Assembly (NCBI RefSeq): GCF_001654495.1 | Contig: NZ_CP015849.1 | Span: 2,184,501 to 2,248,500 of the forward strand | Source: Streptomyces sp. SAT1 | GTDB taxonomy: Bacteria; Actinomycetota; Actinomycetes; Streptomycetales; Streptomycetaceae | Direction: 5' to 3' | Length of the DNA stretch: 64,000 bases | In this document: positions 44,487-53,680 of the stretch, one piece after another | How the letters are laid out: each line of letters begins with the position of its first letter | Position numbering within the stretch: the stretch's first letter is position 1 | Notes under the pieces: model-generated | Seen by the model: only the letters and a program-made list of their open reading frames with translations | Told to the model about the DNA's origin: nothing | The model's database searches: none | Translations under genes and position numbers: made by a program

Positions 44487-45077
44487 TCAGGGCCGCAGGC
44501 CGCGTACCAGCAGGTCCAGGACCGCGTCGAACTCGTCCTGGATCCCCGGCCGCTTCCACTCCCCCGCGTAACACGGGTCGTGGAAGCGGCCGGTGGCGTG
44601 GAAGAGGGCGCGGGCCGTCGCCGCCGGATCGGCGGCGGCGAAGTCCCCGGCGGCCACGCCCGCCGCGACGATCGCGGTCAACTGCTCGGTCAGCTCGGCG
44701 ATGTGCTGCTCCACCGCCGCGCCGTTCTCCGCGGCGAGGACCGAGTACGTCGCGAACATCTCCGGATCGTCGCCCGCCTTGCGCAGCTTGGCCTCGAACA
44801 GCGCCCGCAGCCAGGTCCGCAGCCGCTCCTGAGGGGCGCGCCCCGGGTCGGCGGCGAGGCCGGACAGGGCGTCGTGGGTCCGGTCGAGCCACCGCTTGGT
44901 GACCGCCTCGCGCAGCGCTGCCTTGGTGCGGAAGTGCCGGTAGACGCTGCCGTGGCTGACGCCGAGCGCGCGGGCCACGTCCACCACGGTCGCCTTGGCC
45001 GGGCCGTGGCGGCGCAGCACTTCCTCGGTCGCCTCGATGATGCGCTCGGCGGTCAGGGTCTCAGCAGCGGGTGACAT
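44487..45077 (-). CDS. TetR-family transcriptional regulator
   Basis: A 196-residue regulator. The helix-turn-helix is ATVVDVARALGVSHGSVYRHFRTKAALREAV, and the C-terminal domain fits the YcnC/SbtR group. It lies 37 bp after the aldo/keto reductase gene on the same strand and is probably cotranscribed with it. The perfect operator in front of that gene is the likely site of autoregulation. Confidence 0.9.
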   Translation of the reverse strand: MSPAAETLTAERIIEATEEVLRRHGPAKATVVDVARALGVSHGSVYRHFRTKAALREAVTKRWLDRTHDALSGLAADPGRAPQERLRTWLRALFEAKLRKAGDDPEMFATYSVLAAENGAAVEQHIAELTEQLTAIVAAGVAAGDFAAADPAATARALFHATGRFHDPCYAGEWKRPGIQDEFDAVLDLLVRGLRP

Positions 45078-45114
45078 GCCTAGACCGTACCCAAGCGGCT
45101 GTCCGGCACGGCGG

Positions 45115-46125
45115 TCAGTGCTCGCTGTCCAGGTCGGCCATCAGCGCCTCCGGGTAGCGGGTGCCGGCCGCCGCGTCCGCCGGTACGGCCTCCTCGATCG
45201 CCGCGAGGTCGGCCGCGTCCAGGGTGACGTCCAGCGCGCCCAGGGCCTCGGCCAGCCGCTCGCGGGTGCGGGCGCCGACGAGCGGCACGATGTCCTCGCC
45301 CCGGGAGAGCACCCAGGCGATGGCGGTCTGCGCGACCGTGGCGCCCTTGCCCTCGGCCACCGCGCGCAGCGCCTCGACGAGGTCCAGGTTGCGCCGCAGG
45401 TTCTCGCCCTGGAAGCGGGGCGAGAAGGAGCGGAAGTCGCCGGGGGCGAAGCGGTGGCCGGGGGTGAGGCGCCCGGAGATCAGCCCGCGCGACAGGACGC
45501 CGTACGCGGTGATCGCGATGCCCAGTTCCCGGGTGACGGGCAGGATGCGGTCCTCGACGCCGCGCGAGATCAGCGAGTACTCGATCTGGAGGTCGGAGAT
45601 CGGGGCGGTGGCGGCGGCCCGGCGGATGGTGTCGGCGCCGACCTCGCTGAGGCCGATGTGGCGCACGTACCCCTTCTCGACCAGCTCGGCGATGGCGCCG
45701 ACGGTCTCCTCGACGGGGACGTCCGGGTCGAGGCGGGCCAGGCGGTAGACGTCGATGTGGTCGACGCCGAGGCGCTGGAGGGAGTAGGCGGCGAAGTTCT
45801 TCACCGCGGCGGGGCGGCCGTCGTAGCCGCTCCAGTTGCCGTCGGGGTCGCGCAGGGCGCCGAACTTGACGCTGGTGAGGGCCTTCTCGCGGAGCGCGGC
45901 GGGGGCGGTGCGCAGGGCCTCGCCGATCAGCATCTCGTTGTGGCCCATGGCGTAGAAGTCGCCGGTGTCGAGCAGGGTCACGCCGGCCTCCAGGGCGGCG
46001 TGCACGGTGGCGAGCGACTCGGCCCGGTCCGCCTCGCCGTACAGCGCGGACATGCCCATGCAGCCGAGACCGAGGGAGAAGACCTGGGGGCCGGTGGTGC
46101 CGAGGGAGCGGGTGTGCGTCGTCAT
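45115..46125 (-). CDS. aldo/keto reductase
   Basis: A 336-residue NADPH-dependent reductase of the AKR fold, in the group near AKR13. LGLGCMGMSALYG and LLDTGDFYAMGHNE (Asp and Tyr of the catalytic tetrad) are clear. The usual Lys and His stand around TSVKFG and DHIDVYRLARLDP; the Asp-Val-Tyr-Arg context is typical. The ATG follows GGTGGAG. It is preceded by a strong inverted repeat and followed by a tetR gene, so it is probably induced by a small molecule it reduces. Confidence 0.9.
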   Translation of the reverse strand: MTTHTRSLGTTGPQVFSLGLGCMGMSALYGEADRAESLATVHAALEAGVTLLDTGDFYAMGHNEMLIGEALRTAPAALREKALTSVKFGALRDPDGNWSGYDGRPAAVKNFAAYSLQRLGVDHIDVYRLARLDPDVPVEETVGAIAELVEKGYVRHIGLSEVGADTIRRAAATAPISDLQIEYSLISRGVEDRILPVTRELGIAITAYGVLSRGLISGRLTPGHRFAPGDFRSFSPRFQGENLRRNLDLVEALRAVAEGKGATVAQTAIAWVLSRGEDIVPLVGARTRERLAEALGALDVTLDAADLAAIEEAVPADAAAGTRYPEALMADLDSEH

Positions 46126-46145
46126 GGCTCCACCCTCGCACAGCG

Positions 46146-46171
46146 AATGACAGATTTCAATATCTGTCATT
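46146..46171. promoter_or_regulatory. 10-bp inverted repeat operator of AKR-tetR
   Basis: AATGACAGAT and ATCTGTCATT are perfect complements with a 6-bp spacer, 21 bp before the AKR start. The AT-rich sequence stands out strongly. It is a typical site for a TetR dimer, most simply the product of the downstream tetR gene. Confidence 0.8.
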
Positions 46172-46243
46172 CCATACTTGTCAGCGCTCGCGAAGCACCG
46201 GCCCCCCACGAAGCGCCGGCCGGCGCTGACGCCGACCGGCACA

Positions 46244-46287
46244 GAAAAGCCGTACGGCCGCCGGAGGTGATCCGGCGGCCGTACGGC
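46244..46287 (-). terminator. 17-bp stem terminator of glyS
   Basis: A perfect 17-bp stem (GCCGTACGGCCGCCGGA and complement) with a 5-nt loop is followed on the minus strand by TTTTCT. It lies 28 bp after the glyS stop. Confidence 0.95.
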
Positions 46288-46314
46288 GTTCGTTCGAGCG
46301 GGGGTGGCGCGGGC

Positions 46315-47697
46315 TCAGCAGCCGATCAGGCGGGCGGCCAGGTAGCCCTCGATCTGGTCGAGGGAGACGCGCTCCTGCTTCATCGAGTCGCGCTCGCGGA
46401 CGGTGACCGCGTTGTCGTCCAGGGTGTCGAAGTCGACGGTCACGCAGAACGGCGTGCCGATCTCGTCCTGGCGGCGGTAGCGGCGGCCGATGGCGCCCGC
46501 GTCGTCGAACTCGATGTTCCAGTGCTGCCGCAGCGCCTGGGCCAGGCCCTTGGCCTTCGGGGACAGCTCCGGGTTGCGCGACAGCGGCAGCACCGCCGCC
46601 TTCACCGGGGCCAGGCGGTGGTCGAGGCGCAGCACGGTGCGCTTCTCCATCTTGCCCTTGGCGTTGGGCGCCTCGTCCTCGACATAGGCGTCGAGCAGGA
46701 ACGCCAGCATCGCGCGGCCGACACCGGCCGCGGGCTCGATGACGTACGGCGTCCAGCGCTCCTGGGCCTCCTGGTCGTAGTACGCGAGGTCCTGGCCGGA
46801 GGCCTTGGCGTGGGCGCCGAGGTCGTAGTCGGTGCGGTTGGCGACGCCCTCCAGCTCACCCCACTCGCTGCCGCCGAACTGGAAGCGGTACTCGATGTCG
46901 GCGGTGCGCTTGGAGTAGTGGGAGAGCTTCTCCTTCGGGTGCTCGTACCACCGCATGTTCTCCTCGCGCAGGCCCAGGCCGGTGTACCAGTTCCAGCGCT
47001 GCTCCATCCAGTACTCCTGCCACTTCTCGTCCTCGCCCGGCTTGACGAAGAACTCCATCTCCATCTGCTCGAACTCGCGGGTGCGGAAGATGAAGTTGCC
47101 GGGCGTGATCTCGTTGCGGAAGGACTTGCCCATCTGGGCGATGCCGAACGGCGGCTTGCGGCGCGAAGTGGTCTGCACCTGGGCGAAGTTGGTGAAGATG
47201 CCCTGGGCGGTCTCCGGGCGCAGGTAGGCGACGGAGCCGGTGTCCTGGGTGGGGCCGAGGTGCGTGGAGAGCAGACCCGAGAACTGCTTGGGCTCGGTGA
47301 ACTGGCCCTTGTTGCCGCAGTTGGGGCAGTTGACGTCCGCGAGGCCGTTCTCCGGGAGGCGGTGGTGCTTGGCCTCGTAGGCCTCCTCCAGGTGGTCCGC
47401 GCGGAACCGCTTGTGACAGGCGGTGCACTCGGTCAGCGGGTCCGTGAAGGTGGCGACGTGGCCGGAGGCCACCCAGACCTCGGTGGCCAGGATGACGGAC
47501 GAGTCGATGCCGACCACGTCCTCGCGCGACGTCACCATGTAGCGCCACCACTGGCGCTTGAGGTTCTCCTTCAGCTCGACACCGAGCGGACCGTAGTCCC
47601 AGGCGGCGCGCTGACCGCCGTAGATCTCACTGCACGGGAATACGAAGCCACGGCGCTTGCTCAGGCTGACGATGGTGTCGATCTTGTCGGCGGCCAC
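46315..47697 (-). CDS. glyS: glycyl-tRNA synthetase (homodimeric type)
   Basis: A 460-residue class II synthetase of the single-chain, eukaryote-like type found in actinobacteria. It shows class II motif 1 near [16 protein letters not shown], motif 2 in [20 protein letters not shown] and motif 3 around [15 protein letters not shown] zinc-binding insert ([16 protein letters not shown]) is present. It charges tRNA-Gly. It starts with GTG. I see no T-box leader in the 184 bp upstream, which it shares with the divergent zinc operon. Confidence 0.97.
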   Translation of the reverse strand: MAADKIDTIVSLSKRRGFVFPCSEIYGGQRAAWDYGPLGVELKENLKRQWWRYMVTSREDVVGIDSSVILATEVWVASGHVATFTDPLTECTACHKRFRADHLEEAYEAKHHRLPENGLADVNCPNCGNKGQFTEPKQFSGLLSTHLGPTQDTGSVAYLRPETAQGIFTNFAQVQTTSRRKPPFGIAQMGKSFRNEITPGNFIFRTREFEQMEMEFFVKPGEDEKWQEYWMEQRWNWYTGLGLREENMRWYEHPKEKLSHYSKRTADIEYRFQFGGSEWGELEGVANRTDYDLGAHAKASGQDLAYYDQEAQERWTPYVIEPAAGVGRAMLAFLLDAYVEDEAPNAKGKMEKRTVLRLDHRLAPVKAAVLPLSRNPELSPKAKGLAQALRQHWNIEFDDAGAIGRRYRRQDEIGTPFCVTVDFDTLDDNAVTVRERDSMKQERVSLDQIEGYLAARLIGC

Positions 47698-47844
47698 GGT
47701 GCTCTCTTCATTACGACGACGGGCGACGAAGCGAGACGCTTCAGAGCGAATGCCTCAGGGTACCGGCGGGGGCTCCCCCTCAATCAAATCGGTGCCCGGA
47801 AACGGCACGGTCCGGGCACCTCCGGACCTGTTCAGGGGGGCTTG

Positions 47845-47882
47845 TTGACAACGGTTTCCATTTTTGATGAAAATGAGTGTCA
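47845..47882 (+). promoter_or_regulatory. two Zur-like boxes over a leaderless promoter
   Basis: A consensus -35 TTGACA (47845-47850) and a weaker -10 TGAAAA (47868-47873) are 17 bp apart. Two 15-bp boxes resemble the Streptomyces Zur site TGAAAATGATTTTCA: TGACAACGGTTTCCA over the -35 and TGAAAATGAGTGTCA over the -10. Zinc-loaded Zur on these would block RNA polymerase. The second box runs into the ATG, so the mRNA is probably leaderless. Confidence 0.85.
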
Positions 47883-48865
47883 TGAACGCTCGACGACACC
47901 TCCTCGCCCCGTCCCGCATACGCACGGCCGCCGCGCTCACCGCGGTCACCGCCGTCGGACTCGGCACCCTCTCCGCCTGCTCGTCCGCGGACGCCTCCGG
48001 CAAGACGGACAAGTACGACGTCGTCGCGTCGTTCTACCCGATGGCCTACCTCGCCGAGCGGATCGGCGGTGACCACGTCCACGTCACCAACCTCACCCAG
48101 CCCGGCCAGGAGCCGCACGACCTGGAGATCAGCGCCCAGCAGACCGCGCGGCTCCAGGACTCCGACGCGGCCCTCTACCTCAAGGGCCTCCAGCCCTCCG
48201 TGGACAAGGCCATCGACCAGTCCGGTATCAGGACCAAGGTCGACGCAGGCTCCCTGACCACCCTGGAGGAGCACGGCAGCGAGGTCGGCGGGCACGCCGC
48301 CGCGCACGACACCCACGAGGGCGAGGACGAGGGCGAGAGCGGCGGCAAGGACCCGCACGTCTGGCTCGACCCGGTGCGCTACGCCCAGATCGCCGAGGGC
48401 GTCGGCAGGGCCTTCGAGAAGGGCGACCCGGACCACGCGGCCGACTACCGCAAGAACACCGCCGCCCTGGTCAAGCAGCTCGACGAGCTGAACACCCGGT
48501 TCAAGAACGGCCTCGCGCACACGAAGTCCAAGGTCTTCATCACCACGCACGCCGCCTTCGGCTACCTCGCCGAGCGCTACGGCCTGACCGAGGAGGCCAT
48601 CAGCGGCCTCGACCCGGAGTCCGAGCCCAGCGCCGCCCGGGTCAAGGACCTGGAGAAGATGGCGAAGGCCGACGGCGTCACCACCGTCTTCTACGAGACC
48701 CTCGTCAGCGACAAGACCGCGAAGACCGTCGCGCGGGACGCCGGGCTCAAGACCGACGTCCTGGACCCGATCGAGGGCATCACCGACAAGTCCCGGGGCC
48801 GCGACTACCTCGCGGTGCAGGAGGCCAACCTCAAGGCCCTCCAGCAGGCCCTGGGCGCCAAGTGA
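47882..48865 (+). CDS. znuA: zinc ABC transporter substrate-binding lipoprotein
   Basis: A 327-residue cluster A-I binding protein. The lipobox is LSACSS. Metal ligands are probably His in QEPHDLEIS, in DPHVWLDP and in TTHAAFGYLAERYG, plus a C-terminal Asp/Glu. A His/Glu-rich loop (HAAAHDTHEGEDEG) is typical of zinc rather than manganese uptake. It captures zinc outside the membrane for the permease and ATPase that follow. The promoter bears Zur boxes. The ATG at 47882 is preferred over ones 3 and 6 codons upstream, which lie in the -10 region. Confidence 0.93.
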   Translation: MNARRHLLAPSRIRTAAALTAVTAVGLGTLSACSSADASGKTDKYDVVASFYPMAYLAERIGGDHVHVTNLTQPGQEPHDLEISAQQTARLQDSDAALYLKGLQPSVDKAIDQSGIRTKVDAGSLTTLEEHGSEVGGHAAAHDTHEGEDEGESGGKDPHVWLDPVRYAQIAEGVGRAFEKGDPDHAADYRKNTAALVKQLDELNTRFKNGLAHTKSKVFITTHAAFGYLAERYGLTEEAISGLDPESEPSAARVKDLEKMAKADGVTTVFYETLVSDKTAKTVARDAGLKTDVLDPIEGITDKSRGRDYLAVQEANLKALQQALGAK

Positions 48866-48894
48866 CCCACCCCCAGCGGCCCGAGGAGCCTCCC

Positions 48895-49698
48895 ATGGGC
48901 GAGCCCGTCATAGCCATGCGCAAGGTCACCGCCGATCTCGGCGCCCGCACCGTGCTGCGCGGCATCGACCTCACCGTGCGCCGCGGCGAGGTCGTCGCGC
49001 TGCTCGGCGCCAACGGCTCCGGCAAGTCGACGGCGGTGCGCAGCGTCATCGGCCAGGTGCCGGTGACGAGCGGCGAGATCGAGCTGTTCGGCGTCCCGCG
49101 GCGCCGCTTCCGCGACTGGGCGCGCGTCGGCTACGTACCGCAGCGCACCACCGCGGCGGGCGGCGTCCCGGCCACCGTCACCGAGGTGGTCTCCTCCGGC
49201 CGGCTCTCCCGCACCCGCTTCGGGCTCTTCCGCCGGGGCGACCGGGAGGCCGTCCACCGCGCCCTGGAGCTGGTCGGCATGGCGGACCGCGCCAAGGACT
49301 CGGTCGACGCGCTCTCCGGCGGCCAGCACCAGCGGGTGCTGATCGCCCGCGCGCTGGCCGCCGCGCCCGAGCTGCTGATCATGGACGAGCCGATGGCGGG
49401 CGTCGACCTGGCCAGCCAGGAGGTACTGGCCGCGACGCTGGAGAGGCAGGTCGCCGCCGGGACGACGGTACTGCTGGTGCTGCACGAGCTGGGCCCGCTG
49501 GAACCGCTGATCGACCGGGCGGTCGTACTGCGCGACGGCTGCGTCCTGCACGACGGCCCGCCCCCGAAGGCCGGGGCCGGCACTCCCCCAAGCTCTCAGC
49601 TGCGTTCGAGCAGGGGGTGCCCCCAGCCGGGCCACGACCACGTCCACCCCCACGACGCCGTCGGCGCCGATCCGATCCGCACGGGACTGCTGAGCTGA
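48895..49698 (+). CDS. znuC: zinc ABC transporter ATPase
   Basis: A 267-residue ATPase. Walker A GANGSGKST, the Q-loop in GYVPQRTT, signature LSGGQHQRVLIARAL, Walker B LLIMDEPMAGVD and switch His in LVLHELG are all intact. The ATG follows GAGGAG and is preferred over a GTG that overlaps znuA. The C-terminal tail contains an insertion coded by a common streptomycete repeat (TPPSSQLRSSRGCPQ) and ends in a His-rich stretch GHDHVHPHD that may bind zinc. Its stop overlaps the permease start. Confidence 0.93.
   Translation: MGEPVIAMRKVTADLGARTVLRGIDLTVRRGEVVALLGANGSGKSTAVRSVIGQVPVTSGEIELFGVPRRRFRDWARVGYVPQRTTAAGGVPATVTEVVSSGRLSRTRFGLFRRGDREAVHRALELVGMADRAKDSVDALSGGQHQRVLIARALAAAPELLIMDEPMAGVDLASQEVLAATLERQVAAGTTVLLVLHELGPLEPLIDRAVVLRDGCVLHDGPPPKAGAGTPPSSQLRSSRGCPQPGHDHVHPHDAVGADPIRTGLLS
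49581..49624. repeat. streptomycete hairpin repeat inside znuC
   Basis: A sequence of about 44 bp with complementary ends (CCCCCAAGCTC and GAGCAGGGGG) resembles a short dispersed repeat I recall from many Streptomyces genomes, usually between genes. Here it is in frame and coding. Confidence 0.7.
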
Positions 49699-50600
49699 TG
49701 GACTTCCTCGACTACGCCTTCATGCAGCGGGCGCTGCTGGCCGCCGTCCTGGTCGGCATCACCGCGCCCGCCGTCGGCATCTACCTGGTCCAGCGCCGCC
49801 AGGCGCTGATGGGCGACGGCATCGGCCATGTGGCGATGACCGGCGTCGGCCTCGGCTTCCTGCTCTCCGCCTCCCCGGTGTGGATGGCCTCGGCGGTCTC
49901 CGTGCTCGGCGCCGTCCTGATGGAGCTGATCCGCTGGTACGGCCGCACCCGCGGCGACATCGCCCTCGCGATGCTCTTCTACGGCGGCATGGCGGGCGGT
50001 GTCATGTTCATCAGCCTCGCCCCCGGCGGCTCCACCGCGAACCTGACGTCGTACCTCTTCGGCTCGCTCTCCACCGTCTCCCAGTCCGACGTGGTGGCGA
50101 TCTGCCTGCTGGCCGCCTTCGTCGTCCTGGTCACCCTGGGCCTGCGCCGCCAGTTGTTCGCGGTCAGCCAGGACGAGGAGTTCGCGCGGGTGACCGGACT
50201 GCCGGTGCGCGCCCTGAACCTGCTCACGGCCGTCACGGCGGCGGTGACGGTGACGGTCGCCATGCGTGTGGTCGGGCTGCTGCTGGTCTCCGCGCTCATG
50301 GTGGTGCCCGTCGCCGCCGCCCAGCAGCTCACCCGCAGCTTCGCGGCGACCTTCGCCGTCGCCGTGGCCATCGGCGTGAGCGTGACCATCGGCGGCACGG
50401 TCACCTCGTACTACCAGGACGTGCCGCCCGGCGCGACGATCGTGCTGCTGACCATCGCCGCGTTCGGGGTCCTCACCGTCCTGGCCACACCACTGGCCCG
50501 GCGCCGCGCCCGGACGCTCGCCGCCGCACGACCCGCCGGCGACCCCGCGGAGTGCGCGATTCCGGCCAGCCGGGGCGCCGCGGACGGGATCGGCGTCTGA
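49698..50600 (+). CDS. znuB: zinc ABC transporter permease
   Basis: A 300-residue membrane protein of the ABC-3 family with about eight or nine helices. Conserved parts include GIYLVQRRQALMGDGIGHVAMTGVG and TVAMRVVGLLLVSALMVVP. It is translationally coupled to znuC by a TGATG overlap and forms the membrane channel for zinc. Confidence 0.95.
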   Translation: MDFLDYAFMQRALLAAVLVGITAPAVGIYLVQRRQALMGDGIGHVAMTGVGLGFLLSASPVWMASAVSVLGAVLMELIRWYGRTRGDIALAMLFYGGMAGGVMFISLAPGGSTANLTSYLFGSLSTVSQSDVVAICLLAAFVVLVTLGLRRQLFAVSQDEEFARVTGLPVRALNLLTAVTAAVTVTVAMRVVGLLLVSALMVVPVAAAQQLTRSFAATFAVAVAIGVSVTIGGTVTSYYQDVPPGATIVLLTIAAFGVLTVLATPLARRRARTLAAARPAGDPAECAIPASRGAADGIGV

Positions 50601-50639
50601 CCGCGGCCTGCCGGGGCTGGCACAATGGCCCCGGCAGGC
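50597..50639 (+). promoter_or_regulatory. hairpin and possible zur promoter between znuB and zur
   Basis: A 12-bp stem GCCTGCCGGGGC/GCCCCGGCAGGC at 50606-50639 encloses a 10-nt loop. CTGACC and CACAAT are 18 bp apart (50597 and 50621) and look like a promoter whose -10 lies in that loop. The element may end the znu transcript in part and start a separate zur transcript. Confidence 0.55.
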
Positions 50640-50660
50640 GCAGACGTGAGGAGGCATCCG

Positions 50661-51089
50661 GTGACGACCGCAGGACCGCCCGTGAAGGGCCGGGCCACCC
50701 GGCAGCGCGCCGCCGTCGCGGCAGCCCTCGACGAGGTCGACGAGTTCCGCAGCGCGCAGGAACTGCACGACATGCTCAAGCACAAGGGCGACTCGGTGGG
50801 CCTCACCACCGTCTACCGCACCCTCCAGACCCTCGCCGACGCCGGCGAGGTCGACGTGCTGCGCACCTCCGACGGCGAGTCCGTCTACCGCCGCTGCTCC
50901 ACCGGCGAGCACCACCACCACCTCGTCTGCCGCGTCTGCGGCAAGGCCGTCGAGGTGGAGGGCCCGGCCGTGGAGAAATGGGCCGAGGCCATCGCCACGG
51001 AACACGGCTACGTCAACGTCGCCCACACGGTCGAGATCTTCGGCACCTGCGCGGACTGCGCGGCCCTGGAGAGCCGCGGCGAACGGTGA
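50661..51089 (+). CDS. zur: zinc uptake regulator (Fur family)
   Basis: A 142-residue Fur-family repressor. The winged helix includes SVGLTTVYRTLQTLADAGEVD, the His-rich hinge HHHHLVCRVCG provides metal ligands, and CRVCG with CADC forms the structural zinc site. When zinc is high it represses zinc uptake genes, here most likely the operon just upstream through its two boxes. The GTG follows GAGGAG. Confidence 0.93.
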   Translation: MTTAGPPVKGRATRQRAAVAAALDEVDEFRSAQELHDMLKHKGDSVGLTTVYRTLQTLADAGEVDVLRTSDGESVYRRCSTGEHHHHLVCRVCGKAVEVEGPAVEKWAEAIATEHGYVNVAHTVEIFGTCADCAALESRGER

Positions 51090-51093
51090 GGTA

Positions 51094-51118
51094 CGGCCCA
51101 GGCGGTGAGCCTGGGCCG
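51094..51118 (+). terminator. intrinsic hairpin after zur
   Basis: A 10-bp stem CGGCCCAGGC/GCCTGGGCCG has the loop GGTGA and starts 4 bp after the stop. The rest of the gap to uppS is GC-rich sequence with short direct repeats of CCGGCGCGGCCCGG. Confidence 0.85.
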
Positions 51119-51300
51119 GTATCTGCCGGGCGGCCCTCGGCTCGCCGCCCGGCCCCCCGGGGCCGGCGCGGCCCGGGGCCGGCGCGGCCCGGAGCCGGGC
51201 AGCGAGCCGAGGGCCGGGCGGTGAGCCGGGCCCGGGTGGGTCGGGCCGGGGTGGATGTGGGCCTCCGGCCGGGTGGGGGGAGGCCCTGCGCCCTGGTCGG

Positions 51301-52146
51301 CTATGAGGAGGGGTCCTCCTGGCGGCCCTCCATGGCGAGCAGTTGCTCGTTGGGGATGGCGCCGCCGAAGCGGCGGTCGCGGGAGGCGAACTCCAGGCAC
51401 GCGCGCCACAGGTCGCGACGGTCGAAGTCGGGCCACAGGACGTCCTGGAAGACCATCTCCGCGTACGCGCTCTGCCAGAGCAGGTAGTTGGAGGTGCGCT
51501 GCTCGCCGCTCGGGCGCAGGAACAGGTCCACGTCCGGCATGTCCGGGTAGTACAGGTACTTCTGGATGGTCTTCTCGCTGACCTTGGACGGGTCGAGGCG
51601 GCCCGCGGCCACGTCCTCGGCCATCGCCTTGGCCGCGTCCGCCAGCTCGGCCCGGCCGCCGTAGTTCATGCAGAAGTACAGCGTGATCAGGTCATTGTCC
51701 TTGGTCTGCTCCTGGGCGACCTGCAACTCCTTGGCGACCGACTTCCACAGCCGGGGCATCCGGCCCACCCAGCGCACCCGGACGCCGAGCCCGTCGAGCT
51801 GGTCGCGGGACTTGCGGATGAAGTCCCGGTTGAAGTTCATCAGGAAGCGCACCTCGTCGGGCGAGCGCTTCCAGTTCTCGGTGGAGAAGGCGTACAGCGA
51901 GATGTTGCGCACACCGATCTCGATGCCGCCCTGGAGCACGTCGAGGACGCGTTCGGCGCCGACCTTGTGCCCCTCGGTGCGGGGCAGGCCGCGCTGCTTG
52001 GCCCAGCGGCCGTTGCCGTCCATGACGATCGCCACGTGCTCGGGCACCAGCTCGCCCGGGAGCTTCGGGGGGCGCGCGCCGGACGGATGCGGCTCGGGCG
52101 CCAGGTACTCGCGTCGCCGGCTGCCCAGGAACCCGCGTACGGCCAT
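51301..52146 (-). CDS. uppS: isoprenyl transferase (undecaprenyl diphosphate synthase family)
   Basis: A 281-residue cis-prenyltransferase that makes the long-chain lipid carrier for cell-wall synthesis. The first motif [17 protein letters not shown] has the catalytic Asp; [23 protein letters not shown] and the late [19 protein letters not shown] motif are complete. It follows recO on the same strand by 40 bp, a conserved pair in actinobacteria. Confidence 0.95.
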   Translation of the reverse strand: MAVRGFLGSRRREYLAPEPHPSGARPPKLPGELVPEHVAIVMDGNGRWAKQRGLPRTEGHKVGAERVLDVLQGGIEIGVRNISLYAFSTENWKRSPDEVRFLMNFNRDFIRKSRDQLDGLGVRVRWVGRMPRLWKSVAKELQVAQEQTKDNDLITLYFCMNYGGRAELADAAKAMAEDVAAGRLDPSKVSEKTIQKYLYYPDMPDVDLFLRPSGEQRTSNYLLWQSAYAEMVFQDVLWPDFDRRDLWRACLEFASRDRRFGGAIPNEQLLAMEGRQEDPSS

Positions 52147-52186
52147 GTGCTCTCGTCTCCCTCTGCTGTGTTGCCCGTGCTGCTCT

Positions 52187-52933
52187 CTACTTTTCCACGT
52201 ACCGCAGCGAGCGCAGTCCGCGCTCCAGGTGCCAGTGCAGGTAGGCGGAGACCAGCCCGCTGCCCTCCCGCACATGCCGCGGCTCGCAGGCGTCCGCCGT
52301 CGCCCAGTCCCCCGTGAGCAGCGCGCCCAGCAGCACGAGCGTCTGCGGCGAGGGTACGACACTGCCGGCCACCCGGCAGTCGACGCAGACGGAGCCGCCG
52401 GAGGCCACCGAGAAGAACCGGTTGGGCCCCGGCATGCCGCACTTCGCGCAGTCGCCGAAGCTGGGCGCGTAGCCGTTGACGGCCAGCGAGCGCAGCAGGA
52501 ACGCGTCCAGCACCAGGTGCGGGGCGTGCTCGCCGCGGGCCAGTGTGCGCAGGGCGCCGACGAGCAGCAGATACTGCTGGACGGCCGGTTCGCCCTCGTG
52601 GTCCGTGAACCGCTCGGCCGTCTCCAGCATGGCCGTCCCGGCGGTGTACCGGGCGTAGTCGGTCACGATCCCGCCGCCGTACGGCGCGATGGTCTCGCTC
52701 TGCGTGCACAGCGGCAGCCCGCGCCCGATCAGCTCGCTGCCCCGGGCGAAGAACTGCACGTCCACGTGCGAGAAGGGCTCCAGCCGGGCGCCGAACTTGG
52801 ACTTCGTGCGCCGTACGCCCCGCGCCACCGCCCGCACCCGGCCGTGACCGCGCGTGAGCAGCGTGATGATCCGGTCCGCCTCACCCAGCTTCTGGGTGCG
52901 CAGCACGATGCCGTCGTCGCGGAACAGACTCAT
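52187..52933 (-). CDS. recO: DNA repair protein RecO
   Basis: A 248-residue recombination mediator that helps load RecA on gapped DNA. The OB-fold start [21 protein letters not shown] is highly conserved, and the zinc site appears as CAKCG and CVDCR. The ATG at 52933 is used because it is better spaced from GAGA; an ATG three codons upstream is possible. It is cotranscribed with uppS. Confidence 0.94.
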   Translation of the reverse strand: MSLFRDDGIVLRTQKLGEADRIITLLTRGHGRVRAVARGVRRTKSKFGARLEPFSHVDVQFFARGSELIGRGLPLCTQSETIAPYGGGIVTDYARYTAGTAMLETAERFTDHEGEPAVQQYLLLVGALRTLARGEHAPHLVLDAFLLRSLAVNGYAPSFGDCAKCGMPGPNRFFSVASGGSVCVDCRVAGSVVPSPQTLVLLGALLTGDWATADACEPRHVREGSGLVSAYLHWHLERGLRSLRYVEK

Positions 52934-53017
52934 GAGGTCCATTCTCGCCCACCGCGGACGCGTCCCGGTCCGTCCGGGTGGGCCCCGGCGGCGGCGCGGG
53001 CCCTGACCTGGGCGCGG

Positions 53018-53680
53018 TCAGCCCGGCACCGACACCAGCCCCGCCTCGAACGCCATGATCACCAGCTGGACGCGGTCACGGGCGCCCAGCTTGGCCAGCA
53101 GGCGGCTGAGGTAGGTCTTGGCGGTGGCCACGCTGATGCACAGTTCGGCGGCGATCTCCGTGTTGGACAGCCCCGTGCCGACGAGGGTCAGCACCTCCCG
53201 CTCCCGCTCGGTGATGCCGGTCAGCTCGCGGCGGGCGGGCCCGGCGGACGGCGCGGCCCGGCGCGCGAAGTCCTCGATCAGGCGGCGGGTGACGCTCGGC
53301 GCGATCAGCCCGTCCCCGGCGGCGACCACCCGCACCGCGCCGATGATGTCGTCCAGACCCATGTCCTTGACCAGGAAGCCGGAGGCGCCCGCGCGCAGCG
53401 CCCCGTACACGTACGCGTCGTCGTCGAAGGTCGTCAGGACGACGATCCGCGCCCCGGCCGGACCCGCCGTGATCGCCCGGGTCGCCTCGATGCCGTCCGT
53501 CCCCGGCATCCGGATGTCCATGACGACCACGTCCGGGTCGAGTTCCTCGGTGAGCGCCACCGCCTCGGCGCCGGTGGCGGCCTCGCCCACCACCTCCATG
53601 TCGGCCAGGTCCGCCATGACCAGGCGCAGCGCGGCCCGGATCAGCTGCTGGTCGTCGGCGAGGACCACCCGGACCGTCAT
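53018..53680 (-). CDS. NarL/LuxR-type response regulator
   Basis: A 220-residue regulator. The receiver domain has the acidic pair ADDQ, the phosphorylated Asp in VVVMDIRMPG and the Lys in FLVKDM. A LuxR helix-turn-helix follows (LTEREREVLTLVGTGLSNTEIAAEL is the family pattern). Its ATG overlaps the kinase stop by four bases, so the two are coupled. The targets are unknown. Confidence 0.94.
   Translation of the reverse strand: MTVRVVLADDQQLIRAALRLVMADLADMEVVGEAATGAEAVALTEELDPDVVVMDIRMPGTDGIEATRAITAGPAGARIVVLTTFDDDAYVYGALRAGASGFLVKDMGLDDIIGAVRVVAAGDGLIAPSVTRRLIEDFARRAAPSAGPARRELTGITEREREVLTLVGTGLSNTEIAAELCISVATAKTYLSRLLAKLGARDRVQLVIMAFEAGLVSVPG

Noticed and set aside
44476..44491. CCTGACGGCCGTCAGG palindrome at the tetR 3' end
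   Set aside because: It overlaps the stop codon and has no loop; it could be a weak terminator but cannot be separated from chance in this GC-rich sequence.
47698..47844. T-box leader for glyS
   Set aside because: The short space upstream of glyS shows no specifier loop or conserved T-box sequence and is shared with the zinc promoter.
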